Notes: generated from the sequence alone by a model not told the origin. A stretch of 64,000 bases of DNA from Stenotrophomonas nitritireducens (GCF_001700965.1 NZ_CP016756.1:3152501-3216500); one strand, 5' to 3'. Counted from the stretch's first letter, positions 37,278 through 47,924 are shown. Made by a program: numbers and translations.

Positions 37278-39989
37278 ATGAACGAGTACCGCAGCAGCGT
37301 TGTCTTCGCCACCCCCGATCTGCCCCTGCGCGACGATGTGCGCCGCCTTGGTGCGCTGGTCGGTGATCTGATTTCCGAACAGGTATCGCCCGCCTTCCTC
37401 GATGAGGTGGAAGATGTGCGTACCGCCGCCATCGCCCGTCGCGAAAGCCAGGCACCGTTGGCGCCGCTGAACACGCAGTTGGCCGGCCGTTCGCCGCGCG
37501 ATGCCGAAGCGTTGGTGCGTGCCTTCAGCACCTACTTCCAGGTGGTCAATATCGCCGAGCGTGTGCACCGCATCCGCCGTCGCCGTGATTACCAGCGTGC
37601 AGGCACCAAGCGGCCGCAGCCCGACGGCCTGCATGACGCGCTGCTTGCGCTCAAGGCGCAGGGCGTGACCCCGGAAGAACTGGCGCAATGGCTGCCGCAG
37701 ATCGATATCGAGCCGGTGTTCACCGCGCATCCCACCGAGGCCGTGCGCCGTGCCTTGCTGGAAAAAGAACAGTTGATGGTTGCCGCCCTGGTCGACAACC
37801 TCGACGGTCAGCGCACGCCGGGCGAGCAGGCAGCCGATGCTGCGCGTTTCCGCATGGCGCTGACCGCGTCCTGGCAGACCGCCGATTCCTCGCCGGTACG
37901 CCCCACCGTGGATGACGAGCGCGAGCACGTAGGCTTCTACCTCACCCGCGTGTTGTACCGGGTGATCCCGGTGTTCTACGAATCGCTGGAACAGGCCCTG
38001 CGCGACACCTGGGGCCGAACCCTGCCACTGCCGCGCCTGCTGCGCTTCGGCACCTGGGTGGGCGGCGACATGGATGGCAATCCCAATGTCGATGCCGGGA
38101 CCATCACCGCAACCTTGAATGCGCAACGCAGCGCCGTACTCGGCCTGTACCTGAAAGACATGGTCGCGTTGGCGAGCCTGCTCAGCCAATCGACCGAACT
38201 TGTCGGTGTCAGCGATGCGGTGAAGGCGCGCTTGCAGGAATACCAGCAGCTGCTGCCGCAGGTGAAGTCGCGCCCGCGTCATGCCGACATGCCCTATCGC
38301 CTGCTCAACGACCGCATGCGCGCGCGCCTGCAGGCCACGCTGGAAGATGCGCCGGGCGCCTATGCATCACCGGAAGAATTCATCCACGACATCCAGCTGA
38401 TCCTGGACAGCCTTGAGGCCAACAAGGGCAAGCACGCCGGTTGGTTCTCGGTACGCCGCCTGCTGTGGCGCGTGCGCACCTTCGGCTTTCACCTGGCGCG
38501 CCTGGACGTGCGCCAGGAATCCAGTGTGCACTCACGCGCGCTGGCCGAAGTGCTGGGCGGGCAGGAGGCATTCGATGCGCTCGACGATGCCGCCCGCGCG
38601 CAGCTGTTGTCGCCGTATGCGGCAGGCACCGAAGTACTGGCGCAAGGTGAGGATGAAGCCGGCCAGCGTCTGGACAAGGTATTCGCCGCGCTGGCCGATG
38701 CGCGCCGCCGCCACGGCGCCGATGCGCTGGGCAGCTACATCATTTCGATGGCGCATGATCGTGGCGATGTACTGGCCGTGCTGGCCTTGGCACGACGTGG
38801 TGGCCTGGTGGATGCCGACAACGCGGTGCCGCTGGATATCGCACCGCTGTTCGAAACCGTTGACGATCTGCAGCGCGGCACTACAACGCTGCACGACCTG
38901 CTGGCCGACCCGGTCTATCGCGCGCATCTGGCTGCACGCAACGATGTGCAGATGGTGATGCTGGGCTATTCGGACAGTGGCAAGGATGGCGGCATCGCCG
39001 CCTCGCGTTGGGGCCTGCAGCATGCGCAGGTCGAACTGCTGGACGCTGCTGCCGAGTACGGCGTCAAGCTGACCTTCTTCCACGGCCGCGGCGGCTCGAT
39101 CAGCCGCGGTGGCACCAAAACCACACATGCGGTCAACGCATCGCCACGCGGCAGCATCGGTGGCCGCCTGCGCGTTACCGAGCAGGGCGAGGTGATCCAC
39201 CGCAAGTACGGCATCCGCGCATTAGCGCTGCGCTCGCTGGAGCAATCGGCCGGTGCGGTGTTGCGCGCCAGCTTGCGCCCGCGCGCCAGCGAGCCGCGCG
39301 AAGAACAGTGGAAGCCGGTGATGGCGCTGGTGGCCGAGCAGAGCTCGGCGGCCTATCGCACGTTTGTCGGCGACGCGCAGTTCATGAACTACTTCCGCAA
39401 GGCCACGCCGATCGATGTGATCGAGCGCATGACGCTGGGTTCACGCCCCTCGCGGCGGCTGGGCCAGGACGCGGCGCTGACCAATCTGCGTGCGATCCCC
39501 TGGGTATTTGCCTGGAGCCAGGCACGCGCGGTGATCCCTGGTTGGTTCGGCGTGGGCAGTGGCCTGCAGGCCGCTGCCGATGCCGGGCATGAACAGACGC
39601 TGCGCGAGATGGCGCACGATTGGCCGTTCTTCGAAACCTTCCTCGACGACATGTCGATGGTGCTCAGCAAGGGCGACATTCATATCGCCGAACAATTCTC
39701 CAAGCTGGCCGGCCCGCTGCACGAGCACTTCTTCCCGTTGATCCGCGAAGAGCTGGCGCTCACCGCGCATTGGGTGAAGCGCTTGAGCGGCCAGCAGGAG
39801 CTGCTGGAACAGGACCCACGGCTGGCCCTGTCCATCCGCCTGCGCAACCCCTACATCGACCCGATCAGCATCCTGCAGGTGGATCTGTTGCAGCGTTGGC
39901 GGGCAAGTGATCGCCAGGACGAAGGCCTGCTGCGCGCCCTTGTAGCCTGCGTGAACGGCGTATCGCAAGGCGTACAGAACACCGGCTAA
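37278..39989 (+). CDS. ppc: Phosphoenolpyruvate carboxylase
   Basis: Ppc fixes bicarbonate onto PEP to give oxaloacetate, refilling the TCA cycle. The 903-residue protein shows [12 protein letters not shown] (active-site His, about 150) and [37 protein letters not shown] is followed by [13 protein letters not shown], the catalytic and PEP-binding loop, and the C-terminus is ASGVQNTG-like, reading [10 protein letters not shown]. The length is normal for bacterial PEPC. It stands alone, flanked by repeats on both sides. The gene starts at the first in-frame [20 protein letters not shown]. Confidence 0.98.
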   Translation: MNEYRSSVVFATPDLPLRDDVRRLGALVGDLISEQVSPAFLDEVEDVRTAAIARRESQAPLAPLNTQLAGRSPRDAEALVRAFSTYFQVVNIAERVHRIRRRRDYQRAGTKRPQPDGLHDALLALKAQGVTPEELAQWLPQIDIEPVFTAHPTEAVRRALLEKEQLMVAALVDNLDGQRTPGEQAADAARFRMALTASWQTADSSPVRPTVDDEREHVGFYLTRVLYRVIPVFYESLEQALRDTWGRTLPLPRLLRFGTWVGGDMDGNPNVDAGTITATLNAQRSAVLGLYLKDMVALASLLSQSTELVGVSDAVKARLQEYQQLLPQVKSRPRHADMPYRLLNDRMRARLQATLEDAPGAYASPEEFIHDIQLILDSLEANKGKHAGWFSVRRLLWRVRTFGFHLARLDVRQESSVHSRALAEVLGGQEAFDALDDAARAQLLSPYAAGTEVLAQGEDEAGQRLDKVFAALADARRRHGADALGSYIISMAHDRGDVLAVLALARRGGLVDADNAVPLDIAPLFETVDDLQRGTTTLHDLLADPVYRAHLAARNDVQMVMLGYSDSGKDGGIAASRWGLQHAQVELLDAAAEYGVKLTFFHGRGGSISRGGTKTTHAVNASPRGSIGGRLRVTEQGEVIHRKYGIRALALRSLEQSAGAVLRASLRPRASEPREEQWKPVMALVAEQSSAAYRTFVGDAQFMNYFRKATPIDVIERMTLGSRPSRRLGQDAALTNLRAIPWVFAWSQARAVIPGWFGVGSGLQAAADAGHEQTLREMAHDWPFFETFLDDMSMVLSKGDIHIAEQFSKLAGPLHEHFFPLIREELALTAHWVKRLSGQQELLEQDPRLALSIRLRNPYIDPISILQVDLLQRWRASDRQDEGLLRALVACVNGVSQGVQNTG

Positions 39990-39998
39990 GCCCCCTCC

Positions 39999-40211
39999 GT
40001 AGTGCCGCGCCATGCTCGGCAGAGGCATCACCAGCAATCCAAAACGGTAGTGCCGAGCCATGCTCGGCAGGGGCATTCCCCAGCAATCTCAAACCGTAGT
40101 GCCGAGTCGCGCTCGGCAGAGGCATTCACTAGTAAAGCCTCTGCCGAGCATGGCTCGGCACTACATGTCACCGGACGCACCGCCAGCTTCGCGGCTTACG
40201 CCGCTCCCACA
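39999..40211. repeat. Run of four SMAG elements and a REP after ppc
   Basis: SMAG copies in the same orientation lie at 39999-40021, 40047-40069 and 40096-40118, spaced 48-49 bp. An inverted copy is at 40142-40164. A REP-family element (inverted, GCTTCGCGGCTTACGCCGC) lies at 40195-40211, right at the end of the thioesterase gene. Confidence 0.9.
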
Positions 40212-40216
40212 AAAAC

Positions 40217-40738
40217 CTAGGCCGAAGGCAACGAAAGGTCCGCCTCACCCGAAGGATTGCTCTTGAGCAGTTCCAGATGCCGCTGCTCCATTTCCTGGCG
40301 CAACTGGCGGCGGATCTGGGCGGCGGCAAAGCGGCGCTTCTCGTCGCTGTTTGCCGGCTCCAGAGCCGGCACCGGTGTCGGCCGGCCGTTGTCATCCACC
40401 GCCACCATGGTGAAGAAGCAGCTGTTGGCGTGGCGTACCGCGTTCTTGCGGATGTCCTCGGCCACCACCTTGATGCCGACCTCCATCGAGGAGTTGCCGG
40501 TGAAGTTCACCGAGGCCAGGAAAGTAACCAGTTCGCCTACAGCAATCGGCTGGCGGAATGTCACCTGGTCCACCGACAAGGTCACCACGTAGTTGCCGGC
40601 ATAGCGGCTGGCACAGGCATAGGCAACCTGGTCAAGCAGGCGCAGGATCGCGCCGCCGTGAACCTTGCCGGAGAAATTGGCCATCTCCGGGGACATCAAC
40701 ACGGACATCGATAGCTGGTGGGCTTTATGGTCGTTCAT
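40217..40738 (-). CDS. Hotdog-fold acyl-CoA thioesterase
   Basis: This 173-residue thioesterase is of the YciA/BACH hotdog type and is predicted to hydrolyse acyl-CoAs. FSGKVHGGAILRLLDQVAYA (about 22-41) holds the family GG-x-xLxxxD active-site helix. TLSVDQVTFRQPIAVGELVTFLASV and VRHANSCFFTMVAVDDNG are the typical second and third strands. The C-terminal tail (about 130-173) is polar. The ATG at 40738 is chosen over an upstream GTG at 40753. It is probably transcribed alone, from within the SMAG array upstream. Confidence 0.88.
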   Translation of the reverse strand: MNDHKAHQLSMSVLMSPEMANFSGKVHGGAILRLLDQVAYACASRYAGNYVVTLSVDQVTFRQPIAVGELVTFLASVNFTGNSSMEVGIKVVAEDIRKNAVRHANSCFFTMVAVDDNGRPTPVPALEPANSDEKRRFAAAQIRRQLRQEMEQRHLELLKSNPSGEADLSLPSA

Positions 40739-40813
40739 GGGACTTGCTGCCACTGCGGGAAGAGCAGGCTACTCCAGCCGGCGTGCAGACGGTAGGCACA
40801 CCGGTGCTGTGAT

Positions 40814-41047
40814 GCAGAGCCGAGCCATGCTCGGCTGGAGCCCTACCGGTAAAGCCTCTGCCGAGCATGGCTCGGCACTACAGGAACCTGGCATTTGTAG
40901 AGCCGAGCCATGCTCGGCTGGAGCGTTACCGGTAGAGCCTCTGCCGAGCATGGCTCGGCACTGCAGGAGCCTGGCATTTGTAGAGCCGAGCCATGCTCGG
41001 CTGGAGCCCTACCGGTAAAGCCTCTGCCGAGCATGGCTCGGCACTAC
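40814..41047. repeat. Tandem array of three SMAG pairs (83 bp period)
   Basis: Three near-identical units hold inverted SMAG pairs at 40814-40836/40859-40881, 40897-40919/40942-40964 and 40980-41002/41025-41047. All share the linker GAGC-C/G-TACCGGTA. The array occupies the gap between the thioesterase gene and the cdsA-like gene, and no gene is seen in it. Confidence 0.92.
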
Positions 41048-41084
41048 AGGGATCCGGCATTTGTAGGGCCGAACCGTCGTGGGC

Positions 41085-42068
41085 TTACTGGAAGTTGTAG
41101 CGCACCACGTGGAAGAACACCGGCGCGGAGAACACCACCGAATCCAGACGGTCGAGGATGCCGCCGTGGCCTTCGATCATTTCACCCCAGTCCTTGGCGC
41201 CCAGGCTGCGTTTGACCGCTGACAACGCCAGTCCGCCGAGGAAGCCGCAGACCACGATCAGCAGCGACAGGTACGCGGACTGCAGCGGCGAGAACGGGGT
41301 GATCCAGTACAGCGCGGCGCCGACGCCAGTCGCCGCCAAGCCGCCACCGACCAGGCCTTCAACCGTCTTGGACGGGCTGACCAGCGGGGCCAGCAGATGC
41401 TTGCCGAACAGCTTGCCGAACACGTACTGCAGCACGTCGCTGAGCTGTACCACCAGCAGCAGGTAGAACAGCAACATCAGGTTCTGGCCTTCGTAGCCGG
41501 GGATGCGCAGCAGCATCAGCGCCGGTGCATGGCTGAGGCAGAACACGGTGAGCATCACGCCCCACTGGATCTTGGTGTTGCGTTCCAGGAAATTCTCGGT
41601 GTCGCCGGACAAGGCCGATATCGCCGGCAAGGCCAGGAAGCCGTACACGGGAATGCACATGACGAACAGGCCATACCAGTCGATGCCGATCAGCCAGTAC
41701 TGCAGCGGTATCGCGATGTAGAAGCAAAGACACAGCGCCAGGTGATCGCCGCGCCGTGTTGGCGTCAGCGAAATGAATTCACGCAGGGCGAAGAACGACA
41801 GCAGGCCGAAGAACACCAGCGTGGCGATTTTGCCGAGCAGGAAGCAGAACAGCAGCACCCCGGCCATCACCCACCACGCGCGAATGCGTGCGTTGAGGTT
41901 GTCCACCACCGAGCCGGGCTTGATCCGGCCGAGGATGAAGCCAATCAGGCTGGCCAGCACCAGTACCCCGATCACGCCGCCGATCATCCACCAGAAACTG
42001 GCCGGCGCGCGCTCGATGGCCTGCTGCACGAAGCTGCCCAGCGGCAGTTGTTGGAAGACGTTGTTCAT
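41085..42068 (-). CDS. CdsA-family phosphatidate cytidylyltransferase
   Basis: This 327-residue inner-membrane protein makes CDP-diacylglycerol from phosphatidate and CTP. The family signature is visible near the C-terminus: SAVKRSLGAKDWGEMIEGHG, then GILDRLDS. The preceding cytoplasmic loop reads GKHLLAPLVSPSKTVEGLVG. About eight hydrophobic segments are present. It is longer than the housekeeping CdsA and is the third gene of an operon with a CDP-alcohol transferase and a PlsC homologue. That grouping resembles E. coli ynbA-ynbB, so it may be a dedicated second CdsA. Its ATG overlaps the upstream stop. Confidence 0.9.
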   Translation of the reverse strand: MNNVFQQLPLGSFVQQAIERAPASFWWMIGGVIGVLVLASLIGFILGRIKPGSVVDNLNARIRAWWVMAGVLLFCFLLGKIATLVFFGLLSFFALREFISLTPTRRGDHLALCLCFYIAIPLQYWLIGIDWYGLFVMCIPVYGFLALPAISALSGDTENFLERNTKIQWGVMLTVFCLSHAPALMLLRIPGYEGQNLMLLFYLLLVVQLSDVLQYVFGKLFGKHLLAPLVSPSKTVEGLVGGGLAATGVGAALYWITPFSPLQSAYLSLLIVVCGFLGGLALSAVKRSLGAKDWGEMIEGHGGILDRLDSVVFSAPVFFHVVRYNFQ

Positions 42069-42658
42069 GCCAGCTCCACCACGGCGTTGCGGGCGCGTTC
42101 GAGAAACTGCGCCTTGTCCTCATCGGCGATGCGGTTGAGCGGCGCACCGAAGCGCGCCGTGCATACCAGCGGCACAGGTACCAGACTGCCCTTGGGCAGC
42201 GCGCGTCGTGCGTTGTCCAGGTACACCGGTACCAGCTCCACATGCGGGTAGTGCTGTGCCAGGTGGAACAGGCCTGCCTTGAACGGCTGCGGCAAGGGGT
42301 CGTGGTTGCGCGTACCTTCCGGAAACAGGATCAACGAGTCACCGGCATCCAGCGCGTCATGCAGCGGTTGCAGAGGATCACCAACGCATTTGTTGCGGTC
42401 GCGTTCGATCAACACCGCATTGAAACCCTTGTCGGCGATGAGCTTGCGTACGCCCTTGCTCCAGTAGTCGCGCGCGGCGACCGGGCGGGTGTGCTCGCGC
42501 AGTGCCGGCGGCAGTGCCGACCACAGCGCCACCGTATCCAGGTGACTGGAGTGGTTGGCGAAGTAGATGCGCTGGGTGTCGTTGGGGCGGCTGCCAACCC
42601 AACGCGGGTAGGCACCAATGAAAACCTTGACGGCGGCGACCAGCAGGCTTGAAAGCAT
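42065..42658 (-). CDS. PlsC-type lysophospholipid acyltransferase
   Basis: This 197-residue acyltransferase has IYFANHSSHLDTVALWSALP (about 31-50), which contains the NHxxxxD catalytic motif, and LILFPEGTRNHDPLPQPFKA (about 110-129) with the substrate-binding FPEGTR. It probably acylates a lysophosphatidate-like acceptor. It overlaps both neighbours by a few bases, so the three genes form one translational unit. The ATG at 42658 overlaps the stop of the CDP-alcohol transferase gene. Confidence 0.88.
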   Translation of the reverse strand: MLSSLLVAAVKVFIGAYPRWVGSRPNDTQRIYFANHSSHLDTVALWSALPPALREHTRPVAARDYWSKGVRKLIADKGFNAVLIERDRNKCVGDPLQPLHDALDAGDSLILFPEGTRNHDPLPQPFKAGLFHLAQHYPHVELVPVYLDNARRALPKGSLVPVPLVCTARFGAPLNRIADEDKAQFLERARNAVVELA

Positions 42659-43281
42659 CAGGTGCTTGCCTTGAGTTGCGCGGCGATGGCGCGGGTGCGG
42701 GTAATGCAGGTCAGCAGCGAGCCGGCGGCGATGATGATGGCCGCAGCGGGCAGGACGTAGGCGGTATTGCCGATCAGCTGTTCGATGATGGCCAGAACAC
42801 AGGCGGCGGTAAGCGCGAACATGCGGTGCTGTTTGGCCATTGGCCCGCGAAAATCCTGCGGCAGGCCGAGGCTGGCACCGGACAGGCGTACGTAGGCGGT
42901 GAGTGCTGCCAGCAGGGCACCAAGCCAACCCAGCCAAGGCATGCCGGCGGCGTAGCCGAGGGCGATGATCAGCAGTGAGTCGGCAATGCGGTCGGGGTAT
43001 TCGTTGTAGAGCGCGCCGGTAGGAGTCTGCTTGCCGCCTTCCATTGCGACCATGCCGTCGAGCAGGTTGCAGACAAGGCGGAGCTGGATGCAGATGGCGC
43101 AGGTCAGCAGGCCGATCAGGTTCGGGGCTGCCAGCAGTCCTACCGCAGCGATGGCGGCGAAGAACACGCTGAGCACGGAGATCTGGTTGGGTGTGATGGA
43201 AGAACGTGCCAGCGCGGCGCTCAGGCGTTGGGCCCAGCCGGCGGAACGGGCGGCAATTGGTCTACGGTCATTTTTCCCCAT
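42658..43281 (-). CDS. CDP-alcohol phosphatidyltransferase family membrane protein
   Basis: This 207-residue integral membrane enzyme of the CDP-alcohol transferase family is the first gene of the lipid operon. Its active-site stretch is LLDGMVAMEGGKQTPTGALY followed by NEYPDRIAD. Compared with the classical D-G-x2-A-R-x8-G-x3-D-x3-D motif, it has Met for Arg and Asn for the first Asp of the second half. A similar variant is seen in the YnbA-type subgroup. The head-group substrate is therefore not predictable. The likely start is MGKNDRRPIAARS at 43281. Confidence 0.85.
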   Translation of the reverse strand: MGKNDRRPIAARSAGWAQRLSAALARSSITPNQISVLSVFFAAIAAVGLLAAPNLIGLLTCAICIQLRLVCNLLDGMVAMEGGKQTPTGALYNEYPDRIADSLLIIALGYAAGMPWLGWLGALLAALTAYVRLSGASLGLPQDFRGPMAKQHRMFALTAACVLAIIEQLIGNTAYVLPAAAIIIAAGSLLTCITRTRAIAAQLKAST

Positions 43282-43369
43282 GGGCCGATGGTAGTGCATT
43301 GCTGGTGAGGGCGGGCAGGGTGAGTGGCAGAAGGTGGTAACAGTGGTCTTGCCGGAGATGCTGCTTGAG

Positions 43370-43925
43370 CCTTCGCCTTCGCCTTCGCCTTCGCCTTCGC
43401 CTTCGGCGGAGGCTTTGCCTTGGCCTTGGCCTTGGCCTTTGCTTTTGCTTTTGCCGTGGCCGTAGTCGTAGCCGTAGCCGGAGCTTTGGCTCTGGTCTTG
43501 GCTCTGGTCTTGGCTCTGGCTCTGGCTTTGGCTTTGGCTGTTGCTTGGCTGTCCCTTCTCCCGCTTGCGGGAGAAGGTGCCCGAAGGGCGGATGAGGGGG
43601 TTTTAGATTTCTAGCCGTTGCTTTTGCTGAAGCCAGATCCAGGCCCAAAGCCAAAGCCACAAAGCTAAAGCTGCCCTCATCCCAACCCTTCTCCCGCAGG
43701 CGGGAGAAGGGCTAAATCAACGGCTCAGCCAAAGCCAAGCCGAAGCCAAAGCCAAAGCCAAAGCCAAGCCGAAGCCAAAGCCAAAGCCAAAGCCGAAGCC
43801 AAAACCAAAACCAAAACCAAAACCAAGCCGAAGCCGAAGCCGAAGCCGAAGCCAAAAAAGAAGCCGAAGCCAAAAAAGAAGCCGAAGCCAAAAAAGAAGC
43901 CGAAGCCAAAAAAGAAGGCCGCCCT
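43370..43925. repeat. Low-complexity hexamer arrays in inverted arrangement
   Basis: This block fills most of the 700 bp gap between the lipid operon and metK. Array 1 (about 43370-43545) is built of CTTCGC, CTTGGC and CTTTGC hexamers. Array 2 (about 43735-43910) is built of AAAGCC and GAAGCC hexamers, the reverse complement type. It ends in four copies of an 18 bp unit containing AAAAAAGAAGCC. Between them lie two GGCGGGAGA-type hairpins (about 43555-43580 and 43688-43712). All frames are open over long stretches because of the composition, so encoded Lys/Pro- or Ala-rich proteins are not credible. Confidence 0.85.
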
Positions 43926-43940
43926 TGCGGGCGGCCTTCT
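43908..43940 (-). terminator. Intrinsic terminator of metK
   Basis: On the minus strand, GAAGGCCGCCC-GCAA-GGGCGGCCTTC runs into six T residues about 45 bp after the metK stop. It is a strong Rho-independent terminator. The AAAAAAGAAGCC repeat array begins right where its T tract lies. Confidence 0.93.
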
Positions 43941-43981
43941 CTGTTCAAACTGTGTTGCTGCCGGACTCCGGCCCTGCAGCC

Positions 43982-45217
<1,236 letters not shown>

Positions 45218-45330
45218 CGGGCTATATATCCCTTGATTCGGATGGAAAGATGGTCGCGAATGATACACGCTCGGCACCTTGACGGAATAGTGCCGATGCG
45301 TTTGTTGCCATACGGTTAAGGCGGGGTCAC
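45218..45330 (-). promoter_or_regulatory. metK upstream region with TCGGCAC/GTGCCGA inverted repeat
   Basis: An inverted repeat TCGGCAC-(12)-GTGCCGA lies about 50-80 bp upstream of the metK ATG, next to a TATCAT box on the minus strand. It could be an operator or a leader hairpin. No SAM or SAH riboswitch consensus was found here. Confidence 0.35.
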
Positions 45331-45411
45331 CGAATTGCCGCAAAACCGCCATCGGCCTGCCTTCTGGCGGGCGCAGGCTCCCGGCCAATGGGCCGTCAGG
45401 GAGACTTCACC

Positions 45412-47124
45412 ATGCACCAGATCGCGTACCGCCTGCAGCAGCGTTACCCGCAGTGGTTCCACGGCCCGCGCGGGCATCTGGCCCGGCCGCTGTTGCGCAC
45501 AGTGGGACGACTATCTCGTTTCGAGAAGCTGGATGCCTTCCTGCGGCGCAGCGCCGGGCTACAGGGTTTCGCCTTTGTCAGCGCCGCGCTCGGCTTCCTG
45601 GACGCCGACTACACGGTCGATGCTGCGGCCTTGGCACGGGTACCGGCCAGCGGCCGCCTGCTGATAGTCGCCAACCATCCCTCCGGGGCATTGGATGCGC
45701 TGGCCTTGCTGGATGCGGTGGGCAAAGTGCGCAGCGATGTGCGGATCATCGCCAACGACCTGCTGCTGGAGCTGGAACCGCTGCGCGAGCTGCTGCTGCC
45801 GGTGCGCATCCTCGGCGGCCGTGCCCAGCGGGCCAGCCTTCAGGCGGTGGAGCAGGCGCTGCAGGCCGAGCAGTGCGTGATCGTGTTCCCTGCCGGCGAG
45901 GTCTCGCGCTTGTCGCTGCAGGGCATCCGCGATGGCCGCTGGAACCGCGGTTTTGTCCGCTTTGCCCGCGCCTGTGCGGCGCCGGTGCTGCCGGTGCGGG
46001 TGCAGGCGCGCAACTCGGCCTTGTTCTATGGCGCCTCGGCGCTGTTCAAGCCGGCCGGGACTGCCTTGCTGGCGCGCGAGATGTTCGCCCGTGGCAAACG
46101 GCCGCTGCGCTTGCAGGTTGGCGAACTGATGCAGTTGGACACGCAGCAGGAACCAACCCAGCAGCTGCAGGCGGTACGCGATGCGCTTTATGCCTTGGGC
46201 GGGCAGCGGCAGGGGGGCGAGACGCAGGGCAGCGGCCCGCAACCTCTTGCTGAACCGATTGCCGCCGCCCAGCTTGCCGCCGCCATTGCGGAGGCTGAAC
46301 TGCTTGGTCAGACCGGCGACGGCAAGCAGATCCGGCTGGCCCGATGCAGTGCCAAATCGCCGCTGCTGCTGGAACTGGGCCGGCTGCGCGAGCTGACCTT
46401 CCGCGAGGTGGGCGAGGGCACCGGCCGCAGCCGCGACCTGGACGACTTCGATCCGCTCTACCAGCACATCGTGGTCTGGGATGCGCCGGCCCAGCGCATT
46501 GCCGGTGCCTACCGGGTCATGCGCGGCGCCCCGGCGCTGGCGCGCAGTGGCCTGCAGGGGCTGTATACCGCCGGCCTGTTCCGCTATTCGGACGATGCCA
46601 TTCCGCGCATCGCCGAAGGCATGGAGCTGGGCCGCAGCTTCGTGGTGCCCGACTACTGGGGCAGCCGCAGCCTGGATTATCTGTGGCAGGGCATTGGTGC
46701 CTACCTGGCCAGCCAGCCGGGCATCCGTTATCTGTTTGGTGCGGTGTCGATCAGTGCCGCGCTGCCACGTGCGGCGCGTGAACAGTTGGTGGCCTATTAC
46801 CAGCAGTACTACGGTGCCGGCCGCAGCCTGGCCGAGTCGAACCGGCCGTTCCAGTACTTCGCCGCGCCGCCGAGTTTTGGTGCCCTGGATGCAGCGGCTG
46901 CATTCGACGTGCTCAAGGCCAATCTGGCAACGCTGGGCACCAGCGTGCCGACGTTGTACCGGCAGTACACCGAACTGTGCGAACCCGGCGGTGCGCGCTT
47001 CCTTGCATTCGGCGTGGATCCGGATTTCAGCGATTCCATCGACGGACTGATCGAAGTGGACCTGCAGGCCATCCGCCCGCACAAGCGCAAACGCTATCTG
47101 CGCGATGCCGGAGCGCTGGCATGA
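45412..47124 (+). CDS. Bifunctional acyltransferase/GNAT protein, OlsF-like (ornithine lipid synthesis)
   Basis: This 570-residue fusion has an N-terminal PlsC-type acyltransferase (about 60-270) and a C-terminal OlsB/GNAT-type domain (about 300-560). The first shows LLIVANHPSGALDALALLDA, where NHPSGALD stands for the NHxxxxD motif, and VIVFPAGEVSRLS, equivalent to FPEG. The second shows LRELTFREVGEGTGRSRDLDD and MELGRSFVVPDYWGS. The architecture matches OlsF, which makes ornithine lipids, phosphate-free membrane lipids. Whether it does so here is inference. The ATG at 45412 has a GGGAGA ribosome site, and the end overlaps the next gene (ATGA). Confidence 0.82.
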   Translation: MHQIAYRLQQRYPQWFHGPRGHLARPLLRTVGRLSRFEKLDAFLRRSAGLQGFAFVSAALGFLDADYTVDAAALARVPASGRLLIVANHPSGALDALALLDAVGKVRSDVRIIANDLLLELEPLRELLLPVRILGGRAQRASLQAVEQALQAEQCVIVFPAGEVSRLSLQGIRDGRWNRGFVRFARACAAPVLPVRVQARNSALFYGASALFKPAGTALLAREMFARGKRPLRLQVGELMQLDTQQEPTQQLQAVRDALYALGGQRQGGETQGSGPQPLAEPIAAAQLAAAIAEAELLGQTGDGKQIRLARCSAKSPLLLELGRLRELTFREVGEGTGRSRDLDDFDPLYQHIVVWDAPAQRIAGAYRVMRGAPALARSGLQGLYTAGLFRYSDDAIPRIAEGMELGRSFVVPDYWGSRSLDYLWQGIGAYLASQPGIRYLFGAVSISAALPRAAREQLVAYYQQYYGAGRSLAESNRPFQYFAAPPSFGALDAAAAFDVLKANLATLGTSVPTLYRQYTELCEPGGARFLAFGVDPDFSDSIDGLIEVDLQAIRPHKRKRYLRDAGALA

Positions 47125-47924
47125 GCACGGTGCCGGTGCTGCCGCCATACCGGCGTGCGGTGTTCATCTCCGACACGCATCTGGGCGCGCGGCATTGCCA
47201 TGCCGCCGAGCTTGCACGCTTCCTCGGTAGCCTGCGCTGCGAGCGTTTGTACCTGGTGGGCGATATCGTTGATCTATGGTGGCTTTCGCATAAGCGCGCC
47301 ACCTGGCAACAGGCACACAACGAGGTGATCGAAGCGCTGCAGGCCCTGCGCCGTGCCGGCACCGAGATCATCTACATCCCCGGCAACCACGATGCACCGC
47401 TGCGGCGCACCTGTGGCTTGATGCTGCCGGCCATGCAGGTGCGTCGCCGCGCCATCCATACCACCGCTGATGGCCGCCGCCTGCTGGTGGTGCATGGCGA
47501 TGACTACGACGCCGCCACCCATTTCGGCGGGCTGCAGGAGCGCTTCGGGGATTGGCTCTACTACCGCATCCTTGGCGGCAACCGTCTGCTCAATGCTGCC
47601 CGGCGTCGGCTCGGCATGCGTTACTGGTCGTTGTCGGAGTTCCTCAAACGGCAGAGCGGTGCGGCTGAGCGCTACATCGAACGTTTCGTGCAGGCGGGCC
47701 TGGCTGACGTGCGCCGGCGCGGCCTTGATGGCATCGTCTGCGGCCATATCCACCGTGCCGCGTTGATCGAGCGCGATGGCCTGATCTACGCCAACGACGG
47801 TGATTGGGTGGAAAGCCTGACCGCTCTGGCCGAAGACCCGGATGGCAGCCTGCGCCTGCTCGACCATGGCGGGCGCACGCTGGCCTGCCTGGCCGGCGTC
47901 CAGCCGCTGGCACGGGCGGCCTGA
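47121..47924 (+). CDS. LpxH-like UDP-2,3-diacylglucosamine diphosphatase / metallophosphoesterase
   Basis: This 267-residue calcineurin-like phosphoesterase shows FISDTHLGARHC, LVGDIVDLWW, IYIPGNHDAPLRRT, LLVVHGDDYDAAT and IVCGHIHRA, the full set of metal-binding motifs. It belongs to the COG2908/LpxH group. LpxH cleaves UDP-diacylglucosamine in lipid A synthesis, but proteins of this length can be paralogues with other lipid-pyrophosphate substrates. Its ATG overlaps the stop of the OlsF-like gene, so the two are co-translated, pointing to a joint lipid role. Confidence 0.85.
   Translation: MSTVPVLPPYRRAVFISDTHLGARHCHAAELARFLGSLRCERLYLVGDIVDLWWLSHKRATWQQAHNEVIEALQALRRAGTEIIYIPGNHDAPLRRTCGLMLPAMQVRRRAIHTTADGRRLLVVHGDDYDAATHFGGLQERFGDWLYYRILGGNRLLNAARRRLGMRYWSLSEFLKRQSGAAERYIERFVQAGLADVRRRGLDGIVCGHIHRAALIERDGLIYANDGDWVESLTALAEDPDGSLRLLDHGGRTLACLAGVQPLARAA

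Noticed and set aside
43268..43948. Frames encoding Arg-, Lys/Pro-, Ala- or Phe/Trp-rich proteins in the hexamer arrays
   Set aside because: Simple repeats keep all frames open; none has a ribosome site with a non-repetitive domain.
45218..45330. SAM or SAH riboswitch upstream of metK
   Set aside because: The conserved aptamer blocks seen upstream of ahcY are absent; only a simple inverted repeat is present.
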